From Vreelandella songnenensis (GTDB lineage: Bacteria > Pseudomonadota > Gammaproteobacteria > Pseudomonadales > Halomonadaceae): DNA of 64,000 bases. Each line of letters starts with the position of its first letter. Position 1 is the first letter of the stretch. The DNA lies in the NCBI RefSeq assembly GCF_003002925.1, contig NZ_PVTK01000007.1, positions 124,001 to 188,000 on the forward strand, given 5' to 3'. Positions 19,092 through 27,350 of this stretch are shown here, piece by piece. Both the position numbers and the translations under genes were made by a program. The notes below the pieces were generated by a model, which saw nothing but the letters and a program-made list of their open reading frames with translations, had not been told where the DNA came from and made no database searches.

Positions 19092-20395
19092 TGCCGAACC
19101 TGACCATCCCCGAAGACGACGTACTTCTGCGTGGTCAGCCCTTCGAGTCCTACCGGCCCGCGCGCATGCAGCTTGTCGGTGGAAATGCCGATTTCCGCGC
19201 CCAGGCCGTACTCGAAGCCGTCGGCAAACCGGGTGGAGGCATTGACCATGACCGAGCTTGAATCCACTTCTGCCATGAAGCGGCGCGCCAGCGAGTAGTC
19301 CTGGGTCACGATGGCATCGGTGTGGTGCGAGCCGTACTGCTCGATATGCGCAATCGCCTCATCCATACCGTCGACGACCTTGATGGCCAGAATCGGCGCC
19401 AGATATTCCGCCTGCCAGTCCTCTTCCGAGGCAGCAATCGCCTGGGGTAACAGAGCACGGGTACGCTCACAGCCACGCAGCTCGACATTATGCTCAGCGT
19501 AAGCACGTGCCAGCTCAGGCAGTATCAGATCGGCGATCGGCGCATCCACCAGCAAGGTTTCCATGGTGTTGCAGGTACCATAACGGTGAGTCTTGGCATT
19601 CACCGCGATGGCCAGCGCCTTGGCCGGGTCCGCCGTGGTATCGATATACACATGGCATACGCCGTCCAGGTGCTTGATGACCGGCACCTTCGCTTCGCGG
19701 GAAATACGCTCGATCAACGATTTGCCACCGCGCGGAATGATGACGTCCACATAGTCCGGCATGCTGATCATGGCGCCCACCGCAGCACGGTCGGTGGTAG
19801 CGACTACCTGCACGCAACTGGCGGGCAGGCCCGCATCAAGCAGCCCCTGAGTAATACAATCACTGATGGCGGCATTGGAAGCGCTGGCTTCAGAGCCCCC
19901 GCGCAAAATACATGCATTACCCGATTTCAGGCACAGACTGGCCGCTTCCATGGTCACATTGGGGCGTGATTCGTAGATGATGCCCACAACCCCGAGCGGC
20001 ACACGCATCTTGCCTACCTGAATACCACTTGGCCGGTAGCTCATGCCATCAATCTCGCCGACCGGGTCAGGCAGTGCCGCCACTTGGCGAAGCCCTTCGA
20101 TCATGGCATCGATACGCGCGTCGTTCAGCGCCAGGCGATCCAGCAGGGCGCTATCCAGCCCGTTTTCCTTGCCGCGAGCAAGGTCTTCGGCATTAGCATC
20201 AAGAACCTGCCGGCGTGCGTCTTCCAGTCGGCTCGCCATGGCATCAAGGGCACGATTCTTGGTTCCCGTTTCCGCACGACGCAACGCGCTTGCCGCTGAC
20301 CGCGCCGCTTTGCCCAGCGTCTGCATGTACGCGGGCACGTCGCCGGCGTCGAGTTGCTGCTGGGCCTCATCGTGAAACGGTGCTAAAACGCTCAT
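19088..20395 (-). CDS. proA: Gamma-glutamyl phosphate reductase
   Basis: NADPH-dependent reduction of glutamyl-5-phosphate, the second step of proline synthesis; relevant to osmotic balance in a halophile. 435 residues. [14 protein letters not shown] (near 111), [15 protein letters not shown] (near 141) and the catalytic Cys in [14 protein letters not shown] (near 257) are diagnostic. I used [11 protein letters not shown], preceded by GAGGGAGAGAGC, in place of the longer Arg-rich frame to 20434. proA is the first gene of the long minus-strand block; proB is not in the window. Confidence 0.96.
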   Translation of the reverse strand: MSVLAPFHDEAQQQLDAGDVPAYMQTLGKAARSAASALRRAETGTKNRALDAMASRLEDARRQVLDANAEDLARGKENGLDSALLDRLALNDARIDAMIEGLRQVAALPDPVGEIDGMSYRPSGIQVGKMRVPLGVVGIIYESRPNVTMEAASLCLKSGNACILRGGSEASASNAAISDCITQGLLDAGLPASCVQVVATTDRAAVGAMISMPDYVDVIIPRGGKSLIERISREAKVPVIKHLDGVCHVYIDTTADPAKALAIAVNAKTHRYGTCNTMETLLVDAPIADLILPELARAYAEHNVELRGCERTRALLPQAIAASEEDWQAEYLAPILAIKVVDGMDEAIAHIEQYGSHHTDAIVTQDYSLARRFMAEVDSSSVMVNASTRFADGFEYGLGAEIGISTDKLHARGPVGLEGLTTQKYVVFGDGQVRQ

Positions 20396-20570
20396 GCTCT
20401 CTCCCTCGTGTCGTCGTCTGCGCAATCGTGGCAATTGTGCTCGGTGGTAGGCAATATATTACGCTACTTGGACGTTATAATGGGTGCCTTGGGTTTCCTA
20501 TTTCAGTCAGCTGCTTAGCGCATTTACTGACCGTATAAATGGCGTTATTAAGGATGAATAGTAAGCCACC

Positions 20571-21419
20571 ATGCAAAGCAAATACAAAATTCGCCTGCTC
20601 AAGGCCAACCTATTCGCGGCAGCGAGCATACTGGCTGCGTGGTCGCTTTCGGCAACGCCGGTGGTGGCGCTGGCACTCTGGGTATCGTTCGGCTGGCTTT
20701 TCATTACCGCGCTGCTGCTTGATTTCAGCCATCGCTACTCCCACGGCCTGCCTTGGCAGGTCGTTCCCGGCGCGCTCTTGCTGGGGTTGATAGCCACCGA
20801 CCCCCAGCGGCACAGCCTACTTGTCTGGGCATGGGCTGCCGTGTTCATGCTTCCCCAGGCGCGCTGGGCATTCATGTTCAACACAAGTGCCGCGGTATTT
20901 AGCTGGGTATTGATCATGCCAGGCCTCAATATTGCCGAAGGGGTCTTGATGCTTACCCTGCTGGGGATTCTGGGCGTACTGGCGCTCTCCAGAGCACGTC
21001 AACTCGTCGATATGAACGGGGCTATCCGCCAGCGCTCACGCCTTATTCCTGGTGCCAATTTCTGGGCAGGTGAGCAACTGCTTCGCGACCTGCCCCGTGA
21101 GCAGACACGCGCTGAGCGCGAGGTCATTTACGCAGAACTTCTTGTACTGAAGGTCAAGCGTCGCCAACTCTGGGCCACGGCCAAGAAACTCTGCTCGCTC
21201 ACCTATTCGTTTGAAAATACCTACCGGCTGAATAACACCACCCTGGCCACACTCATGCTTTCCCGTTCACCTCAGGAGGCGTCACTGCGTCGCAAACAGC
21301 TGCATGCGGCCTTGACTGATAATATAGCCAGCCATTACTTGGCGCTGATCGATATAGAGCCCACCACGCTGACCCTCAACCAGCTATGCCACGCCCCCGT
21401 GCCTGGGAGCGCGACGTGA
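20571..21419 (+). CDS. Membrane protein with degenerate GGDEF-like C-terminal domain
   Basis: A 282-residue protein with about six hydrophobic segments in residues 10-145, then a cytoplasmic domain. That domain reads like a worn GGDEF fold: IPGANFWAGEQLLRDL in the usual N-terminal helix position, RQLWATAKKLCSLTYSFENTYRLNNTTLATLMLS where a diguanylate cyclase has its D-x-x-x-R-hGGDEF hairpin, then a helix SPQEASLRRKQLHAAL. The GGDEF signature is replaced by NNTTL, so cyclase activity is not expected. This relation is my inference from pattern and length; a search would be needed to confirm it. It overlaps the next gene by GTGA, and the pair look like paralogues. Divergent from proA. Confidence 0.6.
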   Translation: MQSKYKIRLLKANLFAAASILAAWSLSATPVVALALWVSFGWLFITALLLDFSHRYSHGLPWQVVPGALLLGLIATDPQRHSLLVWAWAAVFMLPQARWAFMFNTSAAVFSWVLIMPGLNIAEGVLMLTLLGILGVLALSRARQLVDMNGAIRQRSRLIPGANFWAGEQLLRDLPREQTRAEREVIYAELLVLKVKRRQLWATAKKLCSLTYSFENTYRLNNTTLATLMLSRSPQEASLRRKQLHAALTDNIASHYLALIDIEPTTLTLNQLCHAPVPGSAT

Positions 21420-22345
21420 GCCTGCATCCGCTTTCAAGGCGGCTGATGACGCTGGCCTATAGCGCCAGTCTGGTGCTGATGATGGGCTACGCGCTATGGC
21501 TTTACGCCATGGGCAACTACCTGAGCCTGCTGGTACCCGCCTTCATGACCCTGCTGCTGCTGGCGGCCCTGCTGCTGCACCTTGGCCGAACGGCCAAAGG
21601 CCATATCGCGCAGATAATCTTGCTGATTGCCACCTGCCTTGCGGTCTTGAATGCGCTCTGCAACCCGCCCTACGCCTCTGCGATGTGGCTTGGTCTGCCC
21701 ATGGCAACGGCATTTTTACTGCTACCCTTGTGGGCGGCACTGGTCTTGACAGGGGTGATTGGCCCGCTCATATGGGGCGCCATTGATCACCCGGCGCTGC
21801 CAAGCGCTTATGTATTTGGCTATCTGGCGCTTTTGCTTCTGCTGGCGCTACCTCGCTGGGAGCACGGCCGACGGCGGGCGCTTTTAAACGCCACCGACCC
21901 CAACGACTGCTACTGTAACGCGCTGAATATCGGCACCTTGAAAGAGCGTCTGCAAAACGAATTTCAGCGCGCAGCCATGTTGAATAAGCGCCTGGCCGTG
22001 CTGGTGATCCACTTACCCCAGCTGGACATGGCCGAAGAGCAGTTCGGCCCGCGGGCAAAGATTGCGCTGCTCGACACGCTATGCAACGAAGTACACGCCC
22101 GCTGCCGCGACCATGACATTCTGGGCCGTGCCGAAGAGGCCACGTTCTGGCTGGTACTGCCCGACACCAGCGAGAGCGGTGCCCTGCTGGTGCGTGAACG
22201 ACTACACTATGCCCTTTCGCAGTGCGTATTGATTGAAACCGGCCAGCTTGAAGCGCGCATTGCCGCCTGCTTGCCACATAAAGAGAGCTTTGAACGCTAC
22301 GTACAACGTCTGAACGGCCGTGCCCAGGCGCTGGCAAATGGATGA
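21416..22345 (+). CDS. Membrane protein with degenerate GGDEF domain
   Basis: A 309-residue protein with five or six membrane segments (residues 10-155) followed by a GGDEF-like domain that aligns better than its neighbour's. DPNDCYCNALNIGTLKERL corresponds to the usual DPLTGLxNRRxLxxxL start; VLVIHLPQLDMAEEQFG to the LDIDxFKxxND region; LGRAEEATFWLVLPDTS to LxRxGGDEFxxLLPxT. The catalytic GGDEF is AEEAT, and the Mg-binding Asp region is LPQLD, so the domain is probably inactive or a receptor. Start is GTG at 21416, overlapping the upstream TGA and preceded by GGGAG; the ATG at 21386 has no ribosome site. The DedA-PAP2 fusion follows after 25 bp. Confidence 0.7.
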   Translation: MSLHPLSRRLMTLAYSASLVLMMGYALWLYAMGNYLSLLVPAFMTLLLLAALLLHLGRTAKGHIAQIILLIATCLAVLNALCNPPYASAMWLGLPMATAFLLLPLWAALVLTGVIGPLIWGAIDHPALPSAYVFGYLALLLLLALPRWEHGRRRALLNATDPNDCYCNALNIGTLKERLQNEFQRAAMLNKRLAVLVIHLPQLDMAEEQFGPRAKIALLDTLCNEVHARCRDHDILGRAEEATFWLVLPDTSESGALLVRERLHYALSQCVLIETGQLEARIAACLPHKESFERYVQRLNGRAQALANG

Positions 22346-22370
22346 CGGCTTTTATTTTCAGGAGTGTTAA

Positions 22371-23768
22371 GTGTCTTTAGCCGATACCCTTCACCAGCTC
22401 TCGCTCTCCCCGCCCATGCTGCTGCTGGTAATTCTGCTGATCTCACTGGCGGAATCTCTGGCGCTGGTGGGCCTTCTAGTGCCGGGCGTGGTGCTGATTA
22501 CGGCGGCCGCGTCGCTGGCGGGCCATGAATCCGTCAGCTTGCTGTGGGTCGTCATGGCCGCCTTTCTAGGCGCGGTCATAGGCGATGGAGTGAGTTTCAG
22601 GCTGGGCTATCACCACCGCGAGCAGATTACTCAGCGGTGGCCGCTGTCCGTACACCCGGAGTGGCTGGGACGCGGTGCGCGATTTTTCGAACGCTACGGC
22701 CTTTACTCGGTTTTCTTTGGCCGCTTCGTAGGCCCGGTGCGGCCGATCATCCCTTTGGTGGCGGGCATGATGCGCATGCCGCCACGCACTTTCCTGTGGG
22801 CCAACGTAGGTTCGGCGTTGCTCTGGGCACCGGCCTATGTGCTGCCGGGGTATCTGCTGGGCCGTACCTGGCAGGAGCACCTTCTGTTACCGCCAGGCGT
22901 CAAGACAGCGCTTGTGATGCTGGCGGCCTGCATCGTGGTGCTCGCGGTCATCTTTTCCTGGGGGCGAGCGCAGGTGGGGCGTCAAGGCCGGATATATCTG
23001 GCCATCGCCCGCCTTGCCAGGCGCATTCCTTTCCTGCGCCGCCCATGGCTTGCCATGAGCCAATCCGGCGAGGTACCGATCGCCTCACTGCTGCTGTTGA
23101 TCATTGCACTGGCAAGCCTGTCGGGCTGGACGCTGCTGGTGGTATATCACGATGGTCCTTTGAATCTGGATCTTTATGTGCAGCGTCTGTTCGCATGGAT
23201 TCAGGTCGGCTGGCTCATTTCAGCCGGCGCCGTGTTCGCCAAGATTGGCGACAAGCTGGGCATTGCGGTGCTGTTGCTACCCTGGGCGCTGTGGATGCTG
23301 CGTCATAAACGCCTCGATGCCCTGCTTCACTGGGGGGCTGCGGTCGGCGGCATTGCACTTTTAAATACCTTTGGCAAAGCCTATTTTGGTCGCGCCCGTC
23401 CGGATACCCCAGACTATCTGACCGGCTCGCTCTCCTACCCAAGCGCCCATACCTCGACATCCGTTGTCGTACTGGGGCTACTCGCCGCCTTTATTGCTTC
23501 CGAGTTGCCACGCAAAAAGCGAGTCTGGGTTTACTGGACGGCCATTGCCCTTGCCGTCCCTATGGCACTTTCGCGGCTGGTCATAGGCGTGCACTGGTTT
23601 AGCGACCTGGTAGGCGGCGCGCTATTGGGGCTTGTCGTCTGCGCGCTGGTACGCCTTAGCTGGCAAAGCTACCCGCGCCCGCCGCTAAGACCCTGCCCGT
23701 GGTGGCAGCTGGGTCTTGCCTCGCTGCTGCTGGTCAGCGCGCGCATCGTCTTCTACCCGCCGGTTTAG
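22371..23768 (+). CDS. DedA-PAP2 fusion membrane protein
   Basis: A 465-residue two-part membrane protein. The N-terminal half (about 1-195) is DedA/VTT: AESLALVGLLVPGVVLI with its acidic residue, then FFGRFVGPVRPIIPLVAGMMRM, the F-x-R-F...R-x-x-x-P-x-x-AG signature. The C-terminal half (about 225-440) is a PAP2 lipid phosphatase with KAYFGRARP, YPSAHTS (PSxH) and SRLVIGVHWFSDL carrying the catalytic His. DedA proteins include undecaprenyl-phosphate flippases, and PAP2 enzymes include undecaprenyl-pyrophosphate phosphatases, so the fusion could couple both steps of lipid-carrier recycling; this is inference. Start is GTG after AGGAG. It probably shares a transcript with the two degenerate-GGDEF genes. 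Confidence 0.88.
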   Translation: MSLADTLHQLSLSPPMLLLVILLISLAESLALVGLLVPGVVLITAAASLAGHESVSLLWVVMAAFLGAVIGDGVSFRLGYHHREQITQRWPLSVHPEWLGRGARFFERYGLYSVFFGRFVGPVRPIIPLVAGMMRMPPRTFLWANVGSALLWAPAYVLPGYLLGRTWQEHLLLPPGVKTALVMLAACIVVLAVIFSWGRAQVGRQGRIYLAIARLARRIPFLRRPWLAMSQSGEVPIASLLLLIIALASLSGWTLLVVYHDGPLNLDLYVQRLFAWIQVGWLISAGAVFAKIGDKLGIAVLLLPWALWMLRHKRLDALLHWGAAVGGIALLNTFGKAYFGRARPDTPDYLTGSLSYPSAHTSTSVVVLGLLAAFIASELPRKKRVWVYWTAIALAVPMALSRLVIGVHWFSDLVGGALLGLVVCALVRLSWQSYPRPPLRPCPWWQLGLASLLLVSARIVFYPPV

Positions 23769-23772
23769 CCGC

Positions 23773-24393
23773 TTAGCCCAGCGCCAGCCAGAGCCCGACG
23801 CCAATCATCAAGGAGCCTGCGATGCGGTTTAAAAGCCGCACGTTGCCGCTTTTACCCAGCGTCTTGCGCAGGGTTTTGCCGCCCGTGGCATAGACCAGCA
23901 TGCTGACAAACTCGATCATCAGAATCACTGCGATCAGCAGCACCAACTGGCTGCCGAGTGGGCGGCTGCTGTCCAGAAAAGGCGGCAACAGTACCATGAA
24001 AAACGCCCAGCCCTTGGGGTTGGCAACGGCGGTGACGAAACCCTGAATGGCGAGCTGCAAGCGCCCCGCGGCGGGACCGGCATCCAGTTCAGCAGGGATC
24101 GCCATGCGCCCGCGCGAGCGCCACATCATGATGCCGAGATAGGCAAGGTAGGCCCCACCGATCCACTTGAACGCGGTAAACAGTTCAGGCTGGCGCAGCA
24201 TCAGTGCGGCAACACCCGCACCAGCCGCCGCGGCGACAAGCCCCACCCCCAAAAGCTCGCCAATCATCATCCAGAGGGTACGTTTGACGCCCTGAGTCAT
24301 GCCCAGCACCATGGCAAGCGTCATGCACATCCCAGGGGTCAGCGAGACAAATAGAAACGTGGGAATAAAGATGGAGAGCGTAGCCCAGGTCAT
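23773..24393 (-). CDS. LysE/RhtB-family amino-acid exporter
   Basis: A 206-residue inner-membrane protein with six hydrophobic segments. The N-terminal FLFVSLTPGMCMTLAMVLGMTQG contains the family's TPGP-like loop, here TPGM. The middle is FKWIGGAYLAYLGIMMWRS, and FVTAVANPKGWAFFMVLLPPF carries the conserved NPK. Members export amino acids or derivatives; the substrate is unknown. Its ATG overlaps the ubiX stop by four bases, so it is coupled to ubiX and mpl, an association without an obvious functional reason. It converges on the DedA-PAP2 gene with a 4-bp gap and no visible terminator. Confidence 0.9.
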   Translation of the reverse strand: MTWATLSIFIPTFLFVSLTPGMCMTLAMVLGMTQGVKRTLWMMIGELLGVGLVAAAAGAGVAALMLRQPELFTAFKWIGGAYLAYLGIMMWRSRGRMAIPAELDAGPAAGRLQLAIQGFVTAVANPKGWAFFMVLLPPFLDSSRPLGSQLVLLIAVILMIEFVSMLVYATGGKTLRKTLGKSGNVRLLNRIAGSLMIGVGLWLALG

Positions 24394-25061
24394 GGCTGGT
24401 CCTTGGTATGATTACTTACGTTGTCATCTTGCGTATCACTTGCCTGCTCACCCCAGCGAGGCACCAGGGTGTGCGCGATGCCCAGTTGATTGAGAATCCT
24501 TGCCACGATGAAATCCACCAGATCCTCGATGCGCTGCGGACGATGATAGAAGCCCGGAGCGGCTGGCAGTATCACCACACCCAACCGGCTTAGCCCCAGC
24601 ATGTGCTCCAGGTGAATGGGGGACAGCGGGCTTTCCCGGGGCACGAGTACCAGCGTGCGGCGCTCCTTGATGGCAACGTCCGCCGCGCGCTCGATCAGGT
24701 TGTTGCTCGCCCCTGTCGCCACCGCCGAAAGCGTGCCGGTGGAACACGGACAGACCACCATGGCCGATGGCGCGCCGGAACCAGACGCCACCGGCGCCAT
24801 CCAGTCCTCGCGGCCAAAGCAGCGGATCTGCCCCGGCCGGGCACCGCTTTGCTCGCGTAGCGCCTCAGCCAGACGCTCGGGCTGCGCGGGCAGACTGATA
24901 TCCGTTTCGGTAGCAACCACCATATGGGCCGCCTTGGATATCATCACCCACACTTCATGGCCTGCTTCGACCAGCACATCGATCAAGCGCAAGCCGTACT
25001 GCACACCAGAGGCGCCGGTCAGTGCCACGGTAATCGGTTTCTTGAAAGACGTATCGCTCAT
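24390..25061 (-). CDS. ubiX: Flavin prenyltransferase UbiX
   Basis: Makes prenylated FMN, the cofactor of UbiD-type decarboxylases in ubiquinone synthesis. The 223 residues include the FMN-binding start ITVALTGASGVQYGLRLID (10-28), MVVCPCSTGTLSAVATGASNNLIERAADV near 100, and REsPLSPIHLEHML near 140. Translationally coupled (ATGA) to mpl upstream and to the LysE-type exporter downstream. The mpl-ubiX order is common in gammaproteobacteria. Confidence 0.96.
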   Translation of the reverse strand: MSDTSFKKPITVALTGASGVQYGLRLIDVLVEAGHEVWVMISKAAHMVVATETDISLPAQPERLAEALREQSGARPGQIRCFGREDWMAPVASGSGAPSAMVVCPCSTGTLSAVATGASNNLIERAADVAIKERRTLVLVPRESPLSPIHLEHMLGLSRLGVVILPAAPGFYHRPQRIEDLVDFIVARILNQLGIAHTLVPRWGEQASDTQDDNVSNHTKDQP

Positions 25062-26443
25062 GCCACAGGCTCCCGAGTGGCCAGTGCCGTAAGCAGGCGC
25101 TCGTGCACATTCTCAAAGCCACCGTTGGACATCACCACGATGCGGTCCAGGGGTGCGGCCTGCGCGGCCACCGCGCTTACCAGCGTATCGATATCGCGAT
25201 ACAAGTTAGCCTTGGCACCCTGCTCGGCCACTAGCGCCTCCATTGACCATTCGATATTGGCCGGCTGATACCAGTACACCTGATCGGCATCGCTGATGCT
25301 TTCGTTCAACCGATCGCGTAGTGCGCCCAAACGCATGGTATTGGAGCGCGGCTCGATTACCGCCAGCAGCCGGCCCTTGGTCGTGGTGGCGCGCAGCCCT
25401 TCAAGCGTCGCGGCGATGGCCGTGGGGTGATGGGCGAAGTCATCGATCACCTGAACGCCGTTGACCTCACCGCGCACTTCCTGGCGTCGCCGCGGCGTTT
25501 CAAAGCGGGCCAGCGCCGCGCAGGCACGGGCAAGATCAACCCCACACTGATGGGCCGCGGCCAATGCGGCCAGGGCATTACGCGCATTGTGCGCGCCGCT
25601 TAACGGCCACTCGACCACGCTATCCTCCTCGCCGTGCTCCAGACGGTGAATCACCTGGAAGCGGCTGGCATCCGGGCGTTCCAGACACAGCTGCCAGCTG
25701 CTTTCGGGCTGCTCGCCAAAGTGCTCGACCGGCGTCCAGGCGCCCATGGCCAGCACGCGCTCAAGGGCCGGCTGCTCGTCGGCGACCAGCAGCCGGCCCT
25801 TGGCTGGCACGGTGCGCACCAGATGATGAAACTGGCGCTCGATGGCGGCAAGGTCGGGGAAGATATCTGCGTGGTCGAACTCGAGATTATTGAGCACGGC
25901 GATATCCGGGCGGTAATGAACGAATTTGGAGCGCTTGTCGAAAAAGGCGGTGTCGTACTCGTCGGCCTCGACGATGAACGGGCCGTGAGGATCGCCAAGG
26001 CGCGCCGAAACGCCAAAATTACGCGGCACGCCGCCAATCAGAAAACCCGGTACCTGGCCCGCGCTCTCCAGAAGCCAGGCCAGCAGACTTGCCGTGGTGG
26101 TTTTCCCGTGGGTACCGGCTATGGCAATGACCTTGCGCCCTGGCAGCACGTGCTCGGCCAGCCACTGGGCGCCGGAGGTATAGGGCAGGCCGCTATCAAG
26201 GAGCGCCTCTACTTCCACGTTCCCCCGGGAAAGCGCATTACCGACGATCACCAGATCCACAGAGGTGTCCAGATGCTCCGCTCGGTAGCCCTCCATCAAG
26301 GTGATACCCGCCTCGGCAAGCTGGGTGCTCATCGGCGGATAGACATTGGCATCCGAGCCGCTGACCTGATGGCCCTGTTCACGCGCGAGCAGCGCAAGAC
26401 TGCCCATGAAAGTGCCACAAATACCGATAATATGGAGATGCAT
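25058..26443 (-). CDS. mpl: UDP-MurNAc:L-Ala-gamma-D-Glu-meso-DAP ligase
   Basis: Murein-recycling ligase that joins the salvaged tripeptide to UDP-MurNAc. The 461 residues start MHLHIIGICGTFMGSLALLA, the Rossmann-type Mur N-domain. The ATP loop AGTHGKTTTASLL lies near 110, EADEYDTAFFDKRSKFVHY near 170 and DDFAHHPTAI near 330. I set the start at 26443, preceded by AGGGGCGCAAC; the longer frame adds 25 residues that do not resemble the family. First gene of the mpl-ubiX-lysE unit. Confidence 0.96.
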   Translation of the reverse strand: MHLHIIGICGTFMGSLALLAREQGHQVSGSDANVYPPMSTQLAEAGITLMEGYRAEHLDTSVDLVIVGNALSRGNVEVEALLDSGLPYTSGAQWLAEHVLPGRKVIAIAGTHGKTTTASLLAWLLESAGQVPGFLIGGVPRNFGVSARLGDPHGPFIVEADEYDTAFFDKRSKFVHYRPDIAVLNNLEFDHADIFPDLAAIERQFHHLVRTVPAKGRLLVADEQPALERVLAMGAWTPVEHFGEQPESSWQLCLERPDASRFQVIHRLEHGEEDSVVEWPLSGAHNARNALAALAAAHQCGVDLARACAALARFETPRRRQEVRGEVNGVQVIDDFAHHPTAIAATLEGLRATTTKGRLLAVIEPRSNTMRLGALRDRLNESISDADQVYWYQPANIEWSMEALVAEQGAKANLYRDIDTLVSAVAAQAAPLDRIVVMSNGGFENVHERLLTALATREPVA

Positions 26444-26695
26444 GTTGCGCCCCTGAAACGTAATCAATACAGCCATGAAATTGCCAGAAAGACTATCACG
26501 ACCGGCCTGATTGCTCATCCCTAAGCATTGGTTTTAGCGCTTGAAACTGCCGCGCATGCAGCCTGCCATCCGTAGGCCTTCAAGTGACAAATGCTCACGA
26601 TTGTTGCAGGATGCGCCCACGCTAACCGACTACCGGTATTCAATACCGACCTTTCAACAACCGCTGAACGTCTTGGTGTCAGCAAGGAGCCTACC

Positions 26696-27085
26696 GTGCG
26701 CGTATTGATTCGCTATTTCTTCCGGGGTGTTCGTCTGGTACTGGCACCGGTAATGATCGTCTCGGAAAAGCTCACCACTCCAAGTGCTATCGAGCGCACG
26801 CCCGCCGAGCAGGCGCGCGTCGACGAGGCCTGCCAGCGCCTGGCGCTCTATCAGTTCAAGACCTGCCCATTCTGCATCAAGGTACGCAAGGAGATTGCAC
26901 GCCTAGGGTTGAATATCGAACTGCGCGATACCCAGCAGAACCCGGCGCATAAGCAGGCGCTGGTGGAAGGCGGTGGCAAGCCCAAGGTGCCGTGCCTCTA
27001 CATCCACCACGAAGATGGTCGTGAAGAGTGGCTGTACGAGTCCGACGATATCAATCGTTGGCTACATCAGCAGTTCGGCGCTTAA
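26696..27085 (+). CDS. Membrane-anchored glutaredoxin-like protein
   Basis: A 129-residue protein with a hydrophobic N-terminal segment (VRVLIRYFFRGVRLVLAPVMIVSE) followed by a glutaredoxin fold. The active site is CPFC in YQFKTCPFCIKVRKEI, and the cis-Pro segment is GKPKVPCLYI; the end is ESDDINRWLHQQF. GTG at 26696 is the likely start because AAGGAG lies 6-7 bases upstream; the 35 residues before it in the open frame have no such support. Glutathione or thioredoxin disulfide exchange near the membrane is expected, though the partner is unknown. Monocistronic by position. Confidence 0.85.
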   Translation: MRVLIRYFFRGVRLVLAPVMIVSEKLTTPSAIERTPAEQARVDEACQRLALYQFKTCPFCIKVRKEIARLGLNIELRDTQQNPAHKQALVEGGGKPKVPCLYIHHEDGREEWLYESDDINRWLHQQFGA

Positions 27086-27218
27086 AGCTTGCGCATTCGT
27101 GCCCGTGGTCAAACAAGCGTTTACTTTCAATATGCGACTTTCGGCTAATAGCGAAAGCCTGTACGGCGCCAACTAGCATGGTCATTCAGTAGATGAATAG
27201 AGCCTGTCATTATTTCGA

Positions 27219-27248
27219 TTGTGCGACGCTAGGCCATCTCTCTATGTT
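27219..27248 (+). promoter_or_regulatory. Possible sigma-70 promoter of the peptide ABC operon
   Basis: TTGTGC (27219-27224) and TATGTT (27243-27248) are separated by 18 bases and lie about 100 bases before the binding-protein start codon. The match is only moderate (4 of 6 in each box), so this is a candidate start for the 27.3-35.5 kb transcript, not a demonstrated one. Confidence 0.3.
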
Positions 27249-27350
27249 AGTAGGATAGCTTACAAGCTGACCGTGTCTGCTTTGCTGGCTAAAGGCGGGA
27301 TTTCAGACGGTAAAGCGAACAATAAGACCATCAATAAAACGGGAACAATC

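Noticed and set aside
27219-27350. 44-codon N-terminal extension of the peptide-binding protein
   Set aside because: It would bury the signal peptide behind a non-hydrophobic stretch and overlaps the probable promoter; the ATG at 27351 starts a normal signal.
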